Assembly (NCBI RefSeq): GCF_003688935.1
Contig: NZ_REGE01000010.1
Location: forward strand, 1-64,000
Direction of reading: 5' to 3'
DNA from: Corynebacterium macginleyi
GTDB lineage: Bacteria; Actinomycetota; Actinomycetes; Mycobacteriales; Mycobacteriaceae
Length of the DNA stretch: 64,000 nt
Shown here: piece by piece, positions 8,854-16,648 of the stretch
Numbering within the stretch: position 1 is the first letter of the stretch
Layout: each line of letters starts with the position of its first letter
Notes under the pieces: model-generated
Seen by the model: only the letters and a program-made list of their open reading frames with translations
The model's database searches: none
Told to the model about the DNA's origin: nothing
Made by a program: the position numbers and the translations under genes

Positions 8854-9720
8854 CTATCCTTTGACGGCGCCAGTGGTGAGACCTTGAATCATGTATTTCT
8901 GCAGGCCAAGGAAGATGATGACCATCGGAAGAATGGTTAAAACGGTGGCCGCCATTACCGGGCCCCAGTTAGTAACGCCATCATTGTTTTGCAGCATGGT
9001 CAGCCCCACCTGCAAGGGCGCAACACGTTCCGTATCCGCCATCAGGAATGGCCACAAGTAGGTGTTCCATTCGTTGACTAGGGTGATTACAGAAAACGCG
9101 GTTAGTGTTGGCCAAGAAACGGGAAGAAGCACCTTGGTAAGCAAGCGAATGGGACCGGCACCGTCCATGCGAGCAGCTTCTACAAGTTCATAAGGCAAGG
9201 AAAGAAAATGATTGCGCATGAGGAAGGTGCCGAATGCAACACCGGCTAGCGGGACGATGATACCGATAAAGGTATTACGCCATCCCAAGGAGTTAACCAA
9301 GGCATAGTTGGAAATCACCGTGATTTCAGCAGGGACCATGAGCGAAGAAATCACCACAATAAAGACTAAGTTGCGTCCCGGGAAGCGGAGAATAGACAAC
9401 GCGTAGGCGGAGATGACACCAAGCGCAATCTTTATAGCGGAGAGGACCGCGGTAATGAAAACCGAATTGCGCAGGTAAGTCCAAAAGGGAACGCGCGTTG
9501 TGGCATCCGCGTAATTTTTTGTTTCCCACGTTGGAGGTAGCCAGTTAACTGGGTCGGTGTAAATGTCACCTCGGGCCTTGAACGAGGTCATTAAGATCCA
9601 GAACAACGGCAGGCCCACGAGCAGGAGGACGAGGATGATTCCTACGTAGCCGCCGATGAGTTTGGCACGTCGGACTACAGGGGAAGAATCTGTAACCATG
9701 TGAAGATTTGAATCAGCCAT
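8854..9720 (-). CDS. ugpE: ABC transporter permease, UgpE-like
   Basis: Second membrane subunit of the importer, 288 residues with six predicted membrane spans, the first at about residues 24-46 (GYVGIILVLLLVGLPLFWILM). The binding-protein-dependent permease EAA loop is visible as ELVEAARMDGAGPIRLLTKVLLP, which contacts the ATPase. The MalG/UgpE group fits the length. It starts nine bases after the stop of ugpA, so translation is probably coupled, and is separated from ugpB by 75 bases. Confidence 0.88.
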   Translation of the reverse strand: MADSNLHMVTDSSPVVRRAKLIGGYVGIILVLLLVGLPLFWILMTSFKARGDIYTDPVNWLPPTWETKNYADATTRVPFWTYLRNSVFITAVLSAIKIALGVISAYALSILRFPGRNLVFIVVISSLMVPAEITVISNYALVNSLGWRNTFIGIIVPLAGVAFGTFLMRNHFLSLPYELVEAARMDGAGPIRLLTKVLLPVSWPTLTAFSVITLVNEWNTYLWPFLMADTERVAPLQVGLTMLQNNDGVTNWGPVMAATVLTILPMVIIFLGLQKYMIQGLTTGAVKG

Positions 9721-9729
9721 AGGGGTGGG

Positions 9730-10698
9730 TTAACCTCGCTTATCCATGATGCGGACCTGAATCAACGTGACGACGAGCAGGATGAGGAAAAGAATTGTCG
9801 CAGCAGTTGCACCGTAACCGGCACGGAAGTTAACAAAGGTCTCGTTATAAATCTGGAAAACCAACGTCTGGGTGCCATTTCCTTGCGGGCCGCCGCGAGT
9901 CATGACATTGATGATGTCGAATACCTGCACAGAGTTGAGCAGTACCGTAATGGAAAGAAAGAAAGTGGTATTGCGCAATTGCGGCATCGTCACACGCCAG
10001 AATTTGCGCCAACGCCCAGTTCCATCAATAGCGGCAGCTTCGTCTAATTCTTTGTCTAGGCCTTGGAGGGCAGCTAAGTAGATGACAAACGTATATCCCA
10101 GGTTCTTCCACACGAATGTGAATGTCACCATGAACAACGCCCAGCCAGGAACGGCGTAGAAGTTTGGTGAACTGGCGCCAAGCCACCCAAGGATTTCTTG
10201 AATTAAGCCGAAGTTGGGGTCGAATACAAATTGGAAGGCGATGCCGATTGCAGCACCAGAAATGGCGTAAGGCGCGAAGACCACAGATCGTGCAAAGTTG
10301 CGGCCCTTGATTCTTTGATTGAGAAGAAGCGCAAGCGTGAGCCCAATGACCATGGATCCAATGACCGCGAAGAAGGTGAAAATAACGGTATTGAAAACAA
10401 TAGTCTTAGTGTCGTCGCGCGTGAACCACTCTATGTAGTTATCCAAGCCAACAAACGTTGAGCTTGGACTGGAGATATTCCAGTTAAAAAAGGACAGCCG
10501 AATATTATCCAGTAGCGGCCGGTAGGTAAAAACAGCAAGCAAGAAGAGGTTGGGCGCTAGGAGTACAGCGGCAAGCAACCATTCCTTATGCCTACTTTTT
10601 GTAGCCCTACGTACGAGTTCGGACGAAATATCGTTGTTAGGGCTGTTGGCGGTGGCGATGCCGGTTTTAGTGTCGGCGTGGTCATCCCTGAGAGTCAC
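9730..10698 (-). CDS. ugpA: ABC transporter permease, UgpA-like
   Basis: First membrane subunit of the importer, 322 residues. A polar N-terminal tail of about 38 residues is followed by six membrane spans (first: WLLAAVLLAPNLFLLAVF) and the EAA loop ELDEAAAIDGTGRWRKFWRVTMPQ, typical of MalF/UgpA permeases. The start is a GTG, MTLRDDHADTK; a later start cannot be excluded. It is the first gene of the operon. A possible own promoter lies at 10735-10764, and the structured RNA locus at 10812-10902 lies further upstream on the same strand, so the operon may be read from either. Confidence 0.87.
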   Translation of the reverse strand: MTLRDDHADTKTGIATANSPNNDISSELVRRATKSRHKEWLLAAVLLAPNLFLLAVFTYRPLLDNIRLSFFNWNISSPSSTFVGLDNYIEWFTRDDTKTIVFNTVIFTFFAVIGSMVIGLTLALLLNQRIKGRNFARSVVFAPYAISGAAIGIAFQFVFDPNFGLIQEILGWLGASSPNFYAVPGWALFMVTFTFVWKNLGYTFVIYLAALQGLDKELDEAAAIDGTGRWRKFWRVTMPQLRNTTFFLSITVLLNSVQVFDIINVMTRGGPQGNGTQTLVFQIYNETFVNFRAGYGATAATILFLILLVVTLIQVRIMDKRG

Positions 10699-10734
10699 CC
10701 GTCAACTTTGAACCGCGTAGATTACGGGAAGCTT

Positions 10735-10764
10735 TATATGAGGGAAAATTTTGATGAATTGCAA
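10735..10764 (-). promoter_or_regulatory. Candidate ugpA promoter
   Basis: On the minus strand TTGCAA (10764-10759) is followed after 18 bases by CATATA (10740-10735), about 40 bases before the GTG. It is downstream of the terminator at 10812-10862, so it could serve ugpA independently of the small RNA. Confidence 0.35.
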
Positions 10765-10811
10765 GCGTCGAGTCAGTAAAAATAAGGGAGGGGCCTGTTG
10801 CTTGCTCGATA

Positions 10812-10902
10812 GAAAACGACTCCAGCGCCCGGGCCTCAGTGAAGGGCCGCAGGGCGCTGGAGCTGGTTCTCTCTATCTCTCTTGCGTTCTCTCAAACGCA
10901 AG
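10812..10902 (-). ncRNA. Candidate small RNA or leader RNA, copy A
   Basis: Read on the minus strand, a CATAAT -10-like box (10912-10907) is followed five bases later by the hairpin TTGCG-[TTTGAGAGAA]-CGCAA (10901-10882). Then comes an unpaired stretch GAGAGATAGAGAGAACC. The end is a strong hairpin CTCCAGCGCCC/GGGCGCTGGAG (10862-10820) followed by TCGTTTTCT. The same parts occur in copy B at 12489-12634, with a compensatory change in the outer pair of the small hairpin (T-A here, A-T there). It lies between the phosphate-type repeats and ugpA, so it may be a separate RNA or an attenuating leader of the ugp operon. I know of no named family that fits. Confidence 0.6.
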
Positions 10903-10932
10903 GAAAATTATGTAACTGCATTCTGTTACAGG

Positions 10933-10961
10933 CATTGAAATAAGCTGAAAATTTCCTGAAA
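10933..10961. promoter_or_regulatory. TTTCA repeats spaced 10-11 bp, PhoR/PhoP-like operator candidate
   Basis: On the minus strand TTTCAGG, TTTCAGC and TTTCAAT occur with starts 11 and 10 bases apart. Direct repeats of about 8 bases with an 11-base period are the known form of sites for the phosphate-starvation regulator (PhoR in C. glutamicum). They lie upstream of the small RNA and ugp operon and also within the promoter region of the divergent ThrE-like gene. A similar element precedes copy B. Confidence 0.5.
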
Positions 10962-10992
10962 GTTAGTGTAGGCTAAGGACTATACGGGGTAG

Positions 10993-12417
10993 ATGAGGGG
11001 TGCGTTAGTCTGGAAAGAAGAAACAGCCAAAATGTGGATGGAAGCTGGGGTAATGGCCACCGCCAAGTGTCCAGAATTGCAGTTTTCCCCCGAGGTAGAG
11101 GTGGAAGATTTGTCGTCGCAGTTTGATCCGAGTTTTCACCGCCAGATGGGCGTCGAAGCGGACGTCATCTTGCGTGTCGGAATGATGATGATGGGGGCGG
11201 GTACATCCGGGTATCGCGTGCTACGCGGTATGAAGCGCAGCGCGCGGGCGTTGGGTTTTGATCATCTGGATGCCGACGTGGGGTTAACCCAGATTACTTG
11301 TACTTTTCACCGGGGCGATTCTTTCCGGACCGTGATTGCGCGTACGCACTCTCCGGCCGTTGACGCTTCCCGCATCGAGGCATTGGAGGACCTCACCCAT
11401 AATCACCTTTATTCCGGAATCACCGCCGACGAATTGTCGGGGATGCTTGATTCCATTGAAAATGACGTGAAAAAGCGCTGGGGCGTGTGGGTTTTATCCA
11501 CGGCGGCAGCCGTTGCGTGTACGGCGTTTGCATTCTTGAATTTCTTTCCCGTGCAGGCAGTAGGCCTCGTGGCGCTGGCGGCTTTCGTAGGGCAATTCGT
11601 GCGTTATGAGGTGCTCCACCAGCACGTGCATCAAATCGGCGGCATCATTGCCGGTGGAGCGGCAGCCAGCATCTCGTTCTTTATACTTATCGAGCTCCTT
11701 GGTTTTGTTGGGGTGGTAGAGCCGAGCTCGCTTTCCGCAGGCTATGTCGCTGCGGTGCTCTTTTTGATTCCGGGGTTTCCGCTGTTTTCGGCACTGATTG
11801 ACATCGCGCGCTTTGATTTTAATGCGGGTATTGCCAGGCTCGGGTATGCATTTACGGTCATCTTTATCGCTACGTTTACGGTTTCCATGGTCAGTTGGCT
11901 GACGGACCTTAGCCCTGATCCGCCGGTTCCCGCACCGGATACACGGTGGTACCTGCTGGCTTTCGTTGCCAGCTTCTGCGGTATCGCGGGGTTTGCCTTC
12001 CTCTTTAATTCTTCACGCCGCATGGTCCTGGTGGCCGCAAGTGTGGGGACCGTGGCTAACGCGGTGCGGCTAGGCCTCCTCGAGCTGGGTACGACCATCT
12101 ACTTTGCGGCTTTTGTTGGCGGGCTCATTATCGGACTCTTGGGCGCCGTGGCTTCGAAAAAGGCGCGGTTGCCGCGCATTACTACTACCGTGCCGGCCGC
12201 TGTCATCATGATCCCTGGGGTCACGATGTTCCGCGCGGTCTATTATCTCAACGATGGCCAGATGGATCAGGCACTAGCGAATGTGGCCACAGGCCTGATG
12301 GTGGTCGGTGCCATCGGCGCAGGGTTGGTATTTGCTCGGCTGCTTACGGACCGCGATTGGGCGTTGGGACGACTCATTGATTTTGATAAGGAGATCCCAC
12401 GGAAAGAGCCCAATTAG
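10993..12417 (+). CDS. ThrE-like threonine/serine exporter family protein
   Basis: Integral membrane protein of up to 474 residues in the ThrE family (N-terminal DUF1212-like half, C-terminal DUF3815-like half), which exports threonine and serine in C. glutamicum. The N-terminal soluble part has the family pattern VILRVGMMMMGAGTSGYRV and a DVGLTQITCTFHRG segment. About ten membrane spans follow from residue 165, and the C-terminal half has IPGVTMFRAVYYL. It is clearly diverged from the well-known ThrE, so the substrate is uncertain. The start is unclear: ATG at 10993, 11035 or 11053 are all possible. It is transcribed away from the ugp operon and is flanked on both sides by the paired RNA loci. 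Confidence 0.8.
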   Translation: MRGALVWKEETAKMWMEAGVMATAKCPELQFSPEVEVEDLSSQFDPSFHRQMGVEADVILRVGMMMMGAGTSGYRVLRGMKRSARALGFDHLDADVGLTQITCTFHRGDSFRTVIARTHSPAVDASRIEALEDLTHNHLYSGITADELSGMLDSIENDVKKRWGVWVLSTAAAVACTAFAFLNFFPVQAVGLVALAAFVGQFVRYEVLHQHVHQIGGIIAGGAAASISFFILIELLGFVGVVEPSSLSAGYVAAVLFLIPGFPLFSALIDIARFDFNAGIARLGYAFTVIFIATFTVSMVSWLTDLSPDPPVPAPDTRWYLLAFVASFCGIAGFAFLFNSSRRMVLVAASVGTVANAVRLGLLELGTTIYFAAFVGGLIIGLLGAVASKKARLPRITTTVPAAVIMIPGVTMFRAVYYLNDGQMDQALANVATGLMVVGAIGAGLVFARLLTDRDWALGRLIDFDKEIPRKEPN

Positions 12418-12488
12418 CCCAGGGGCCCAGCCTGATGGCAGTCATAGGCGGCAGGCTATAACGAAACTGCAGGCAATAATTCGGCTGG

Positions 12489-12634
12489 CAAAACGCCAGC
12501 GGCACCCGGTTCCTTTCGGTCCCAGGTGCCGCTGACGTCTCTCTACAAGGTGTTTCCATGTATCGGTTTTTACCGCCCTCTGGAAACCAAGGGGTTCTCT
12601 CTATCTCTCTCGTATGCGCTCTCTCAAACGCATG
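12489..12634 (-). ncRNA. Candidate small RNA, copy B
   Basis: On the minus strand a CATACT -10-like box (12645-12640) is followed six bases later by the hairpin ATGCG-[TTTGAGAGAG]-CGCAT (12633-12614) and an unpaired ACGAGAGAGATAGAGAGAACC. A second hairpin follows, GTTTCCA/TGGAAAC with inner CGGT/ACCG (12587-12552), then another GAGAGA. A strong hairpin CAGCGGCACC/GGTGCCGCTG (12534-12497) and GCGTTTTGCC end it. No gene follows closely on this strand, so this copy should be a free RNA of about 145 bases. It shares the loop, the GAGAGA run, the terminator layout and the upstream TTTCA repeats with copy A. The repeated unpaired motif suggests protein binding or base pairing with UCUCUC targets; both are inference. 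Confidence 0.6.
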
Positions 12635-12686
12635 ACTTAAGTATGGGACATGCGGCTGGAATAGCAATGGAATCTATCTGATAGTT

Positions 12687-12716
12687 GGCTGAAAGACATT
12701 GAAAGTTTCCTGTAAA
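12687..12716. promoter_or_regulatory. TTTCA-type repeats upstream of copy B
   Basis: On the minus strand TTTACAG, TTTCAAT and TTTCAGC occur at spacings of 10-12 bases, about 40 bases upstream of the -10-like box of copy B. The core ACAGGAAACTTTCA closely resembles TCAGGAAATTTTCA of the element at 10933-10961. Because both neighbouring coding genes converge here, the element has no obvious purpose except to control copy B. Confidence 0.45.
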
Positions 12717-12747
12717 TCCATCTCCTCTTATTTAGTAGGCCACGAGA

Positions 12748-13704
12748 TTATTTTTCTAGTAGTCCTTCCTCGATAAGGAAATCCCTTGCCACGGCGGTGT
12801 AATCCTCACCGTCGACGTCTACGCGGGCATTGAGCTCCTGCATTTTGTCATCCGTCAGGATCCGCGCTATGGGAGAGAAAAGATCCTTGATCTCTGGATG
12901 TTCTTCCAAGACCTCGGTACGTACGACCGGCGCAAGGTTGTACTTGGGGAAGAAAAACTCAGTATCGTCCAGTACGGTGAGGTTGAGGGATTTAATGCGG
13001 CCATCGGTGGCAAAAACAGAACCGAAGGTGCACTCGCCCTTATTCAACGCGGCATAAACGGCGCCGGAGTCCATAATGCGGACGCGGTCGCGCGGTGGTT
13101 GTTCCACGCCGTAGCTGTCAAGCATGGGTAGCAAGCCATCGTTCCGGGCCAAGAACTCACTATCGGTGCAAAAGGTCTGCTCGTTAGCGGGAATGTCTTT
13201 GATATCGGCCAGCGAATCAAGACCATATTCTGCGTAGGATTGCTCGCTCATAGCCAGCGCGTACGTATTATTCATTGGCGCTGGGGGCAACCAGGTGAGA
13301 CCGTTGTCCTTATCGGCTTTTTCTACTGCCTCGTATTGTTCCTGTGAGCCGGGGATTGGATCGGTGTTGCCAAGATAGGTGATCCAGGCGGTACCGGTGT
13401 ATTCAAACATGGAGTCCATATCGCCGACCTCCAGCGCTTGGCGCGCCGAGGTTGAACCGGGGATATTGGTCAAGTCCGCTACATTAGCACCGGCTGATTC
13501 TAGGAGGATGGCGCCAATTTTGCCCAAGATTATCTGCTCGGTGAAGTTCTTGGACCCGATTGAAATATGGGCCCCGTCAAGGTCTATATCGGCCAGATCA
13601 CCCGTTAATTCCCCGTGTGGGATGAGGCCGCCTGCGGTGCCGAGGCCGCACCCGGCGAGGAAAAATGTGCTTGCGGCAGCGAGGGTTGCGAGGACTCGTT
13701 TCAT
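12748..13704 (-). CDS. Glycine betaine/choline-type ABC substrate-binding lipoprotein
   Basis: Binds a quaternary-amine osmoprotectant outside the cell for the importer encoded upstream. The 318-residue precursor has a lipobox LAGC at residue 19. The mature part shows the OpuC/OsmF-group pattern ISIGSKNFTEQIILGKI near its start and DMDSMFEYTGTAW, and ends like other members of that group. It is the last gene of the four-gene operon; its ATG overlaps the end of the preceding permease gene. The exact ligand (betaine, choline, carnitine or proline betaine) cannot be read from the sequence. Confidence 0.87.
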   Translation of the reverse strand: MKRVLATLAAASTFFLAGCGLGTAGGLIPHGELTGDLADIDLDGAHISIGSKNFTEQIILGKIGAILLESAGANVADLTNIPGSTSARQALEVGDMDSMFEYTGTAWITYLGNTDPIPGSQEQYEAVEKADKDNGLTWLPPAPMNNTYALAMSEQSYAEYGLDSLADIKDIPANEQTFCTDSEFLARNDGLLPMLDSYGVEQPPRDRVRIMDSGAVYAALNKGECTFGSVFATDGRIKSLNLTVLDDTEFFFPKYNLAPVVRTEVLEEHPEIKDLFSPIARILTDDKMQELNARVDVDGEDYTAVARDFLIEEGLLEK

Positions 13705-14456
13705 TAGAACTTTGCCTTCGGGGCGAAAACAACCTCAAGAACGCGGCCCACCCATTCGACCGTTAAGGCTAAAGCAGCGATGAGGACCGCGCCAGAGATG
13801 AGAATAGGGTTGCGATACAGCGTGATTCCGGTGGTGATCAGGCTGCCGAGGCCGCCGGCGTCAATGAACGTGGCAAAGGCACCAGCCCCTACCAAAAGGA
13901 CCAGGGAGGTGCGAATACCGGCCATGATGACCGGCAAGGCCATGGGTAGCTCGACCTTGGTGAGTACCTGGATGGGTGACATGCTCAGTCCATAGGCTGT
14001 CTCAATTAGCTGCTTATCCACTCCCCGCAAGCCTGCAATTACGTTAGCGAGCACGGGTAAGAAAGCATAGAACCAGAGGCCGAGGATGGCCACCGGTTTG
14101 CCAAAGCCTAGCCAGATGGCCAATAAGACAATGACGCCAACGACGGGCGCGGCCTGGCCGATATTCGCGATGCTAGTGATGATCGGTGCCATGAACAAGG
14201 TGGACTTGCGCGTTAGCACGGTGCCCAGCGGAACAGCCGTGGCGATGACCAGCAACGCGGAGATGACCACGAGGACCAAATGCTCGCGGGCCATGGTCAG
14301 CACGGAGCTAATCTGCAGGGTGCGTTCTTCAATATCATCCAGCTCGGCCATGGCGTGCCAGATGAGCCAGCCGCTCACCGTGAGCACTACGAGGATGGGG
14401 ATGCCGATGATAAGGAGGCGGTCTTCACCGGTGAGGCGCCTAAATTTCTCCACCAA
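13704..14456 (-). CDS. Osmoprotectant ABC transporter permease
   Basis: Membrane subunit of 250 residues with about six spans. It starts inside the membrane-span region LLIIGIPILVVLTVSGWLIW and shows the permease core AREHLVLVVISALLVIATAVPLG and the ATPase-contact loop ETAYGLSMSPIQVLTKVELP. It belongs to the OpuCB/OpuCD group. The start overlaps the ATPase gene by 17 bases, and its stop touches the start of the binding-protein gene, so the proteins are probably made in fixed ratio. Confidence 0.87.
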   Translation of the reverse strand: MVEKFRRLTGEDRLLIIGIPILVVLTVSGWLIWHAMAELDDIEERTLQISSVLTMAREHLVLVVISALLVIATAVPLGTVLTRKSTLFMAPIITSIANIGQAAPVVGVIVLLAIWLGFGKPVAILGLWFYAFLPVLANVIAGLRGVDKQLIETAYGLSMSPIQVLTKVELPMALPVIMAGIRTSLVLLVGAGAFATFIDAGGLGSLITTGITLYRNPILISGAVLIAALALTVEWVGRVLEVVFAPKAKF

Positions 14457-15654
14457 AATCCACTTCCTTGTTATCTAAAGCCTCTTGGGCCGCGGCATTC
14501 ATCTGCTGGATAAAGTCTGTGACCGTTTCGTAGTACAAAACGCCCACGAATTCTCCCCGGCGGGTAACAAGCGCACCGCTGTGGGAGGAAGCAAGCATGG
14601 CAGACATGGCATCGCTAAGCGTAGAGTGCGCATCCACGATGGAGTTGAGCTCGAACTGCGGTTCCGGGATGGTCTCGTAGCGCTCGAGTTGGCGGGCGAA
14701 GATCCAGTCACGGGGATGGCCCTTGTCATCGACGATGACGACCATTTCCTCGCCGGCCGCGCGCAGGCGCGCGAGCGCCTGATTGGTGGGTTCACCGATG
14801 CGTGCGGTGGCCTGATCCGCTAGCTCCAGCTCATCCGCGCGACGCAGGTTAAGTTGTTTTAAGGCAGAGCCGGAACCAATAAAGTCAGCCACGAAATCGT
14901 TCTTCGGTGCGGCGAGAATATTTTCAGGGGTATCGTACTGACTGATCCTTCCGCCCGGTTCAAAGATGAGGATGCGGTGCCCCAGTTTGATGGCCTCATC
15001 GATATCGTGCGTGACGCAGATGATGGTCTTTTTCAGTTCGGATTGGATAGTGACCAATTCATCTTGCAGGCGGGTCCGGGTGATGGGGTCTACTGCACCG
15101 AAGGGTTCGTCCATTAAAACCACTGGGGGATCCGCCGCCAGGCCGCGGGCGACGCCGACGCGCTGCTGCTGGCCACCGGATAACTCGCCGGGGAAGCGAT
15201 CGCGATAGGTGGCAGGATCGAGCCCGACCATTTCCAAAAGCTCGTCGGTGCGCTGGGTAATTTTATCGGCCCTCCACTTCTTCAGCTTAGGTACCAGGGC
15301 GATATTCTCAGCGACGGACATGTGCGGGATGAGTCCGCCGCCTTGGATAACATAGCCAATATCGCGGCGCAGCTGCGTGGGGTTTTTCTTGGTGGCGTCC
15401 TCGCCATCGATATAAATGGTGCCGCTGGTTGGCTCCACCAAACGGTTAATCATTTTTAGCGAGGTGGTCTTACCGCAACCGGAAGGGCCGACAAAAGCGA
15501 CCAGTTCGCCCGCAGGAATCTTGAAGGAAAGATCCGAAGCCGCGGGGGAGGCTTGGCCCGAGTAGATTTTAGTGACGTGATCGAAAACGATGCTGGCTCC
15601 GCTATTGCTCGTATCCGCGGTGTGTGTGGATGAAGCGTGGGTTGAATCCGACAT
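14440..15654 (-). CDS. Osmoprotectant ABC transporter ATP-binding protein with CBS domains
   Basis: ATPase of the importer, 404 residues. Walker A is [12 protein letters not shown], the signature LSGGQQQRVGVARGLA and Walker B PVVLMDEPFGAVDPITR. The C-terminal 120 residues hold two CBS-like repeats (ELNSIVDAHSTLSDAMSAM and RGEFVGVLYYETV). In OpuA-type systems such domains sense ionic strength. It ends with an acidic tail. It sits between the two permease genes, two bases after the upstream one. Confidence 0.9.
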   Translation of the reverse strand: MSDSTHASSTHTADTSNSGASIVFDHVTKIYSGQASPAASDLSFKIPAGELVAFVGPSGCGKTTSLKMINRLVEPTSGTIYIDGEDATKKNPTQLRRDIGYVIQGGGLIPHMSVAENIALVPKLKKWRADKITQRTDELLEMVGLDPATYRDRFPGELSGGQQQRVGVARGLAADPPVVLMDEPFGAVDPITRTRLQDELVTIQSELKKTIICVTHDIDEAIKLGHRILIFEPGGRISQYDTPENILAAPKNDFVADFIGSGSALKQLNLRRADELELADQATARIGEPTNQALARLRAAGEEMVVIVDDKGHPRDWIFARQLERYETIPEPQFELNSIVDAHSTLSDAMSAMLASSHSGALVTRRGEFVGVLYYETVTDFIQQMNAAAQEALDNKEVDFGGEI

Positions 15655-15656
15655 TC

Positions 15657-16292
15657 TTAAATACCTTTCGGGGTGGTTAATTGTTGGATTCCGGCGAGAA
15701 TCGCATCCACGATGAGTGCAATGATGACGACACCGATAGTGCCCACCAAAGCAAAGTTGAGTGCATTGGTGCCGCCGATTTGGCTCAGCCCTGAATAGAT
15801 ATATCCACCCAGTCCAGGGCCGAGCGCGTAGGCGGCAATAGCGGCTACACCCATCGACATCTGGGTGGAGACGCGGATGCCGGTCATGATGACGGGCCAG
15901 GCCAGCGGCAGCCGGATGCGGAAGAGGATGGCTGTCGAGCTCATTCCCTGGCCAAGGGCGGATTCGATGACATCGTCGCTGACACCGTGTAAACCGACGA
16001 TGGCATTGCGCAAGATGGGAAGGACGGCATAAAAGACCACGAGAGCAGCCGAAGGTATGGTGCCGATACCGAAGAGCGGTATGGCAAGACCAAGTAGGGC
16101 CAACGAGGGCAGCGTCAGGCCAATGGAGGTGAGAGCATTAGCGAAAGCCGCACCCCGCGGGCGTTGGGCTACAAAAATGGCAATAATTAACGCGATGACC
16201 AGGGCCACGGCGACCGATTGGATGACCAGGCTGGCGTGCTGGTAACTGCGGAAGAGGATATCCTGCCAGCGCGCAGCGATAAATTCGTCCAT
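15657..16292 (-). CDS. Osmoprotectant ABC transporter permease
   Basis: First gene of the operon, 211 residues with about five or six membrane spans, OpuCB type. It shows SLVIQSVAVALVIALIIAIF near the N-terminus and the ATPase-contact loop ESALGQGMSSTAILFRIRLPLAWP. The ATG has TAGGTGAT a short distance upstream. Together with the next three genes it makes a complete two-permease betaine/choline importer. Confidence 0.87.
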   Translation of the reverse strand: MDEFIAARWQDILFRSYQHASLVIQSVAVALVIALIIAIFVAQRPRGAAFANALTSIGLTLPSLALLGLAIPLFGIGTIPSAALVVFYAVLPILRNAIVGLHGVSDDVIESALGQGMSSTAILFRIRLPLAWPVIMTGIRVSTQMSMGVAAIAAYALGPGLGGYIYSGLSQIGGTNALNFALVGTIGVVIIALIVDAILAGIQQLTTPKGI

Positions 16293-16648
16293 TTCATCAC
16301 CTAAAAGAAAGGGAATAAGGAGCAGAGAGAATAAATAGGAGCACAGAGTCTTTGGTCCTTCCTCTGCACTGCTGATCTGCTTCTAGCGTACAAGCCTTTT
16401 TAAGCGCTAAACAATAGGGGGTAGGACCGGCTGGGCACTAAATCGGGCTCAAGGCGAGCTAGGGACAGACATTGACAAGAGCACGGCGCCACCAATGAAA
16501 ATGCAAGGCCAGCGGGTGCCAGAATGAGCCCGAGCTGCAGTCTCTGACCGATACGACGACCACGATGAGCACACCAATGATGATGTAGGCCCACGCCTGT
16601 GAAGAGAGTTTCAAGAATTTGATGGAAGGCAAGTAAAGGGCACGTGGC
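16293..16648. other. Intergenic stretch with a decayed small membrane-protein gene
   Basis: Upstream part (16293-16425): promoter region of the osmoprotectant operon, without a recognisable operator. The rest (about 16430-16630, minus strand) reads KFLKLSSQAWAYIIIGV and LIVVVVSVRDCSSGSFW in one frame. IFIGGAVLLSMSVPSSP follows in another frame. This looks like a two-span small membrane protein broken by a frameshift. It has no clear start codon or ribosome site, so I treat it as a remnant. Confidence 0.35.

Noticed and set aside
10812..10902. 6C RNA or another known actinobacterial RNA
   Set aside because: The loops hold no run of six cytosines and the layout differs from the RNA families I know.
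10820..10908. Plus-strand reading of the paired RNA loci with CUCUCU loops
   Set aside because: On that strand no terminator follows and no promoter is conserved, while the minus strand has both in both copies. It is not fully excluded.
10963..10981. Possible iron-regulator (DtxR) box TTAGTGTAGGCTAAGG
   Set aside because: Only about 12 of 19 positions fit the consensus and the right half is poor.
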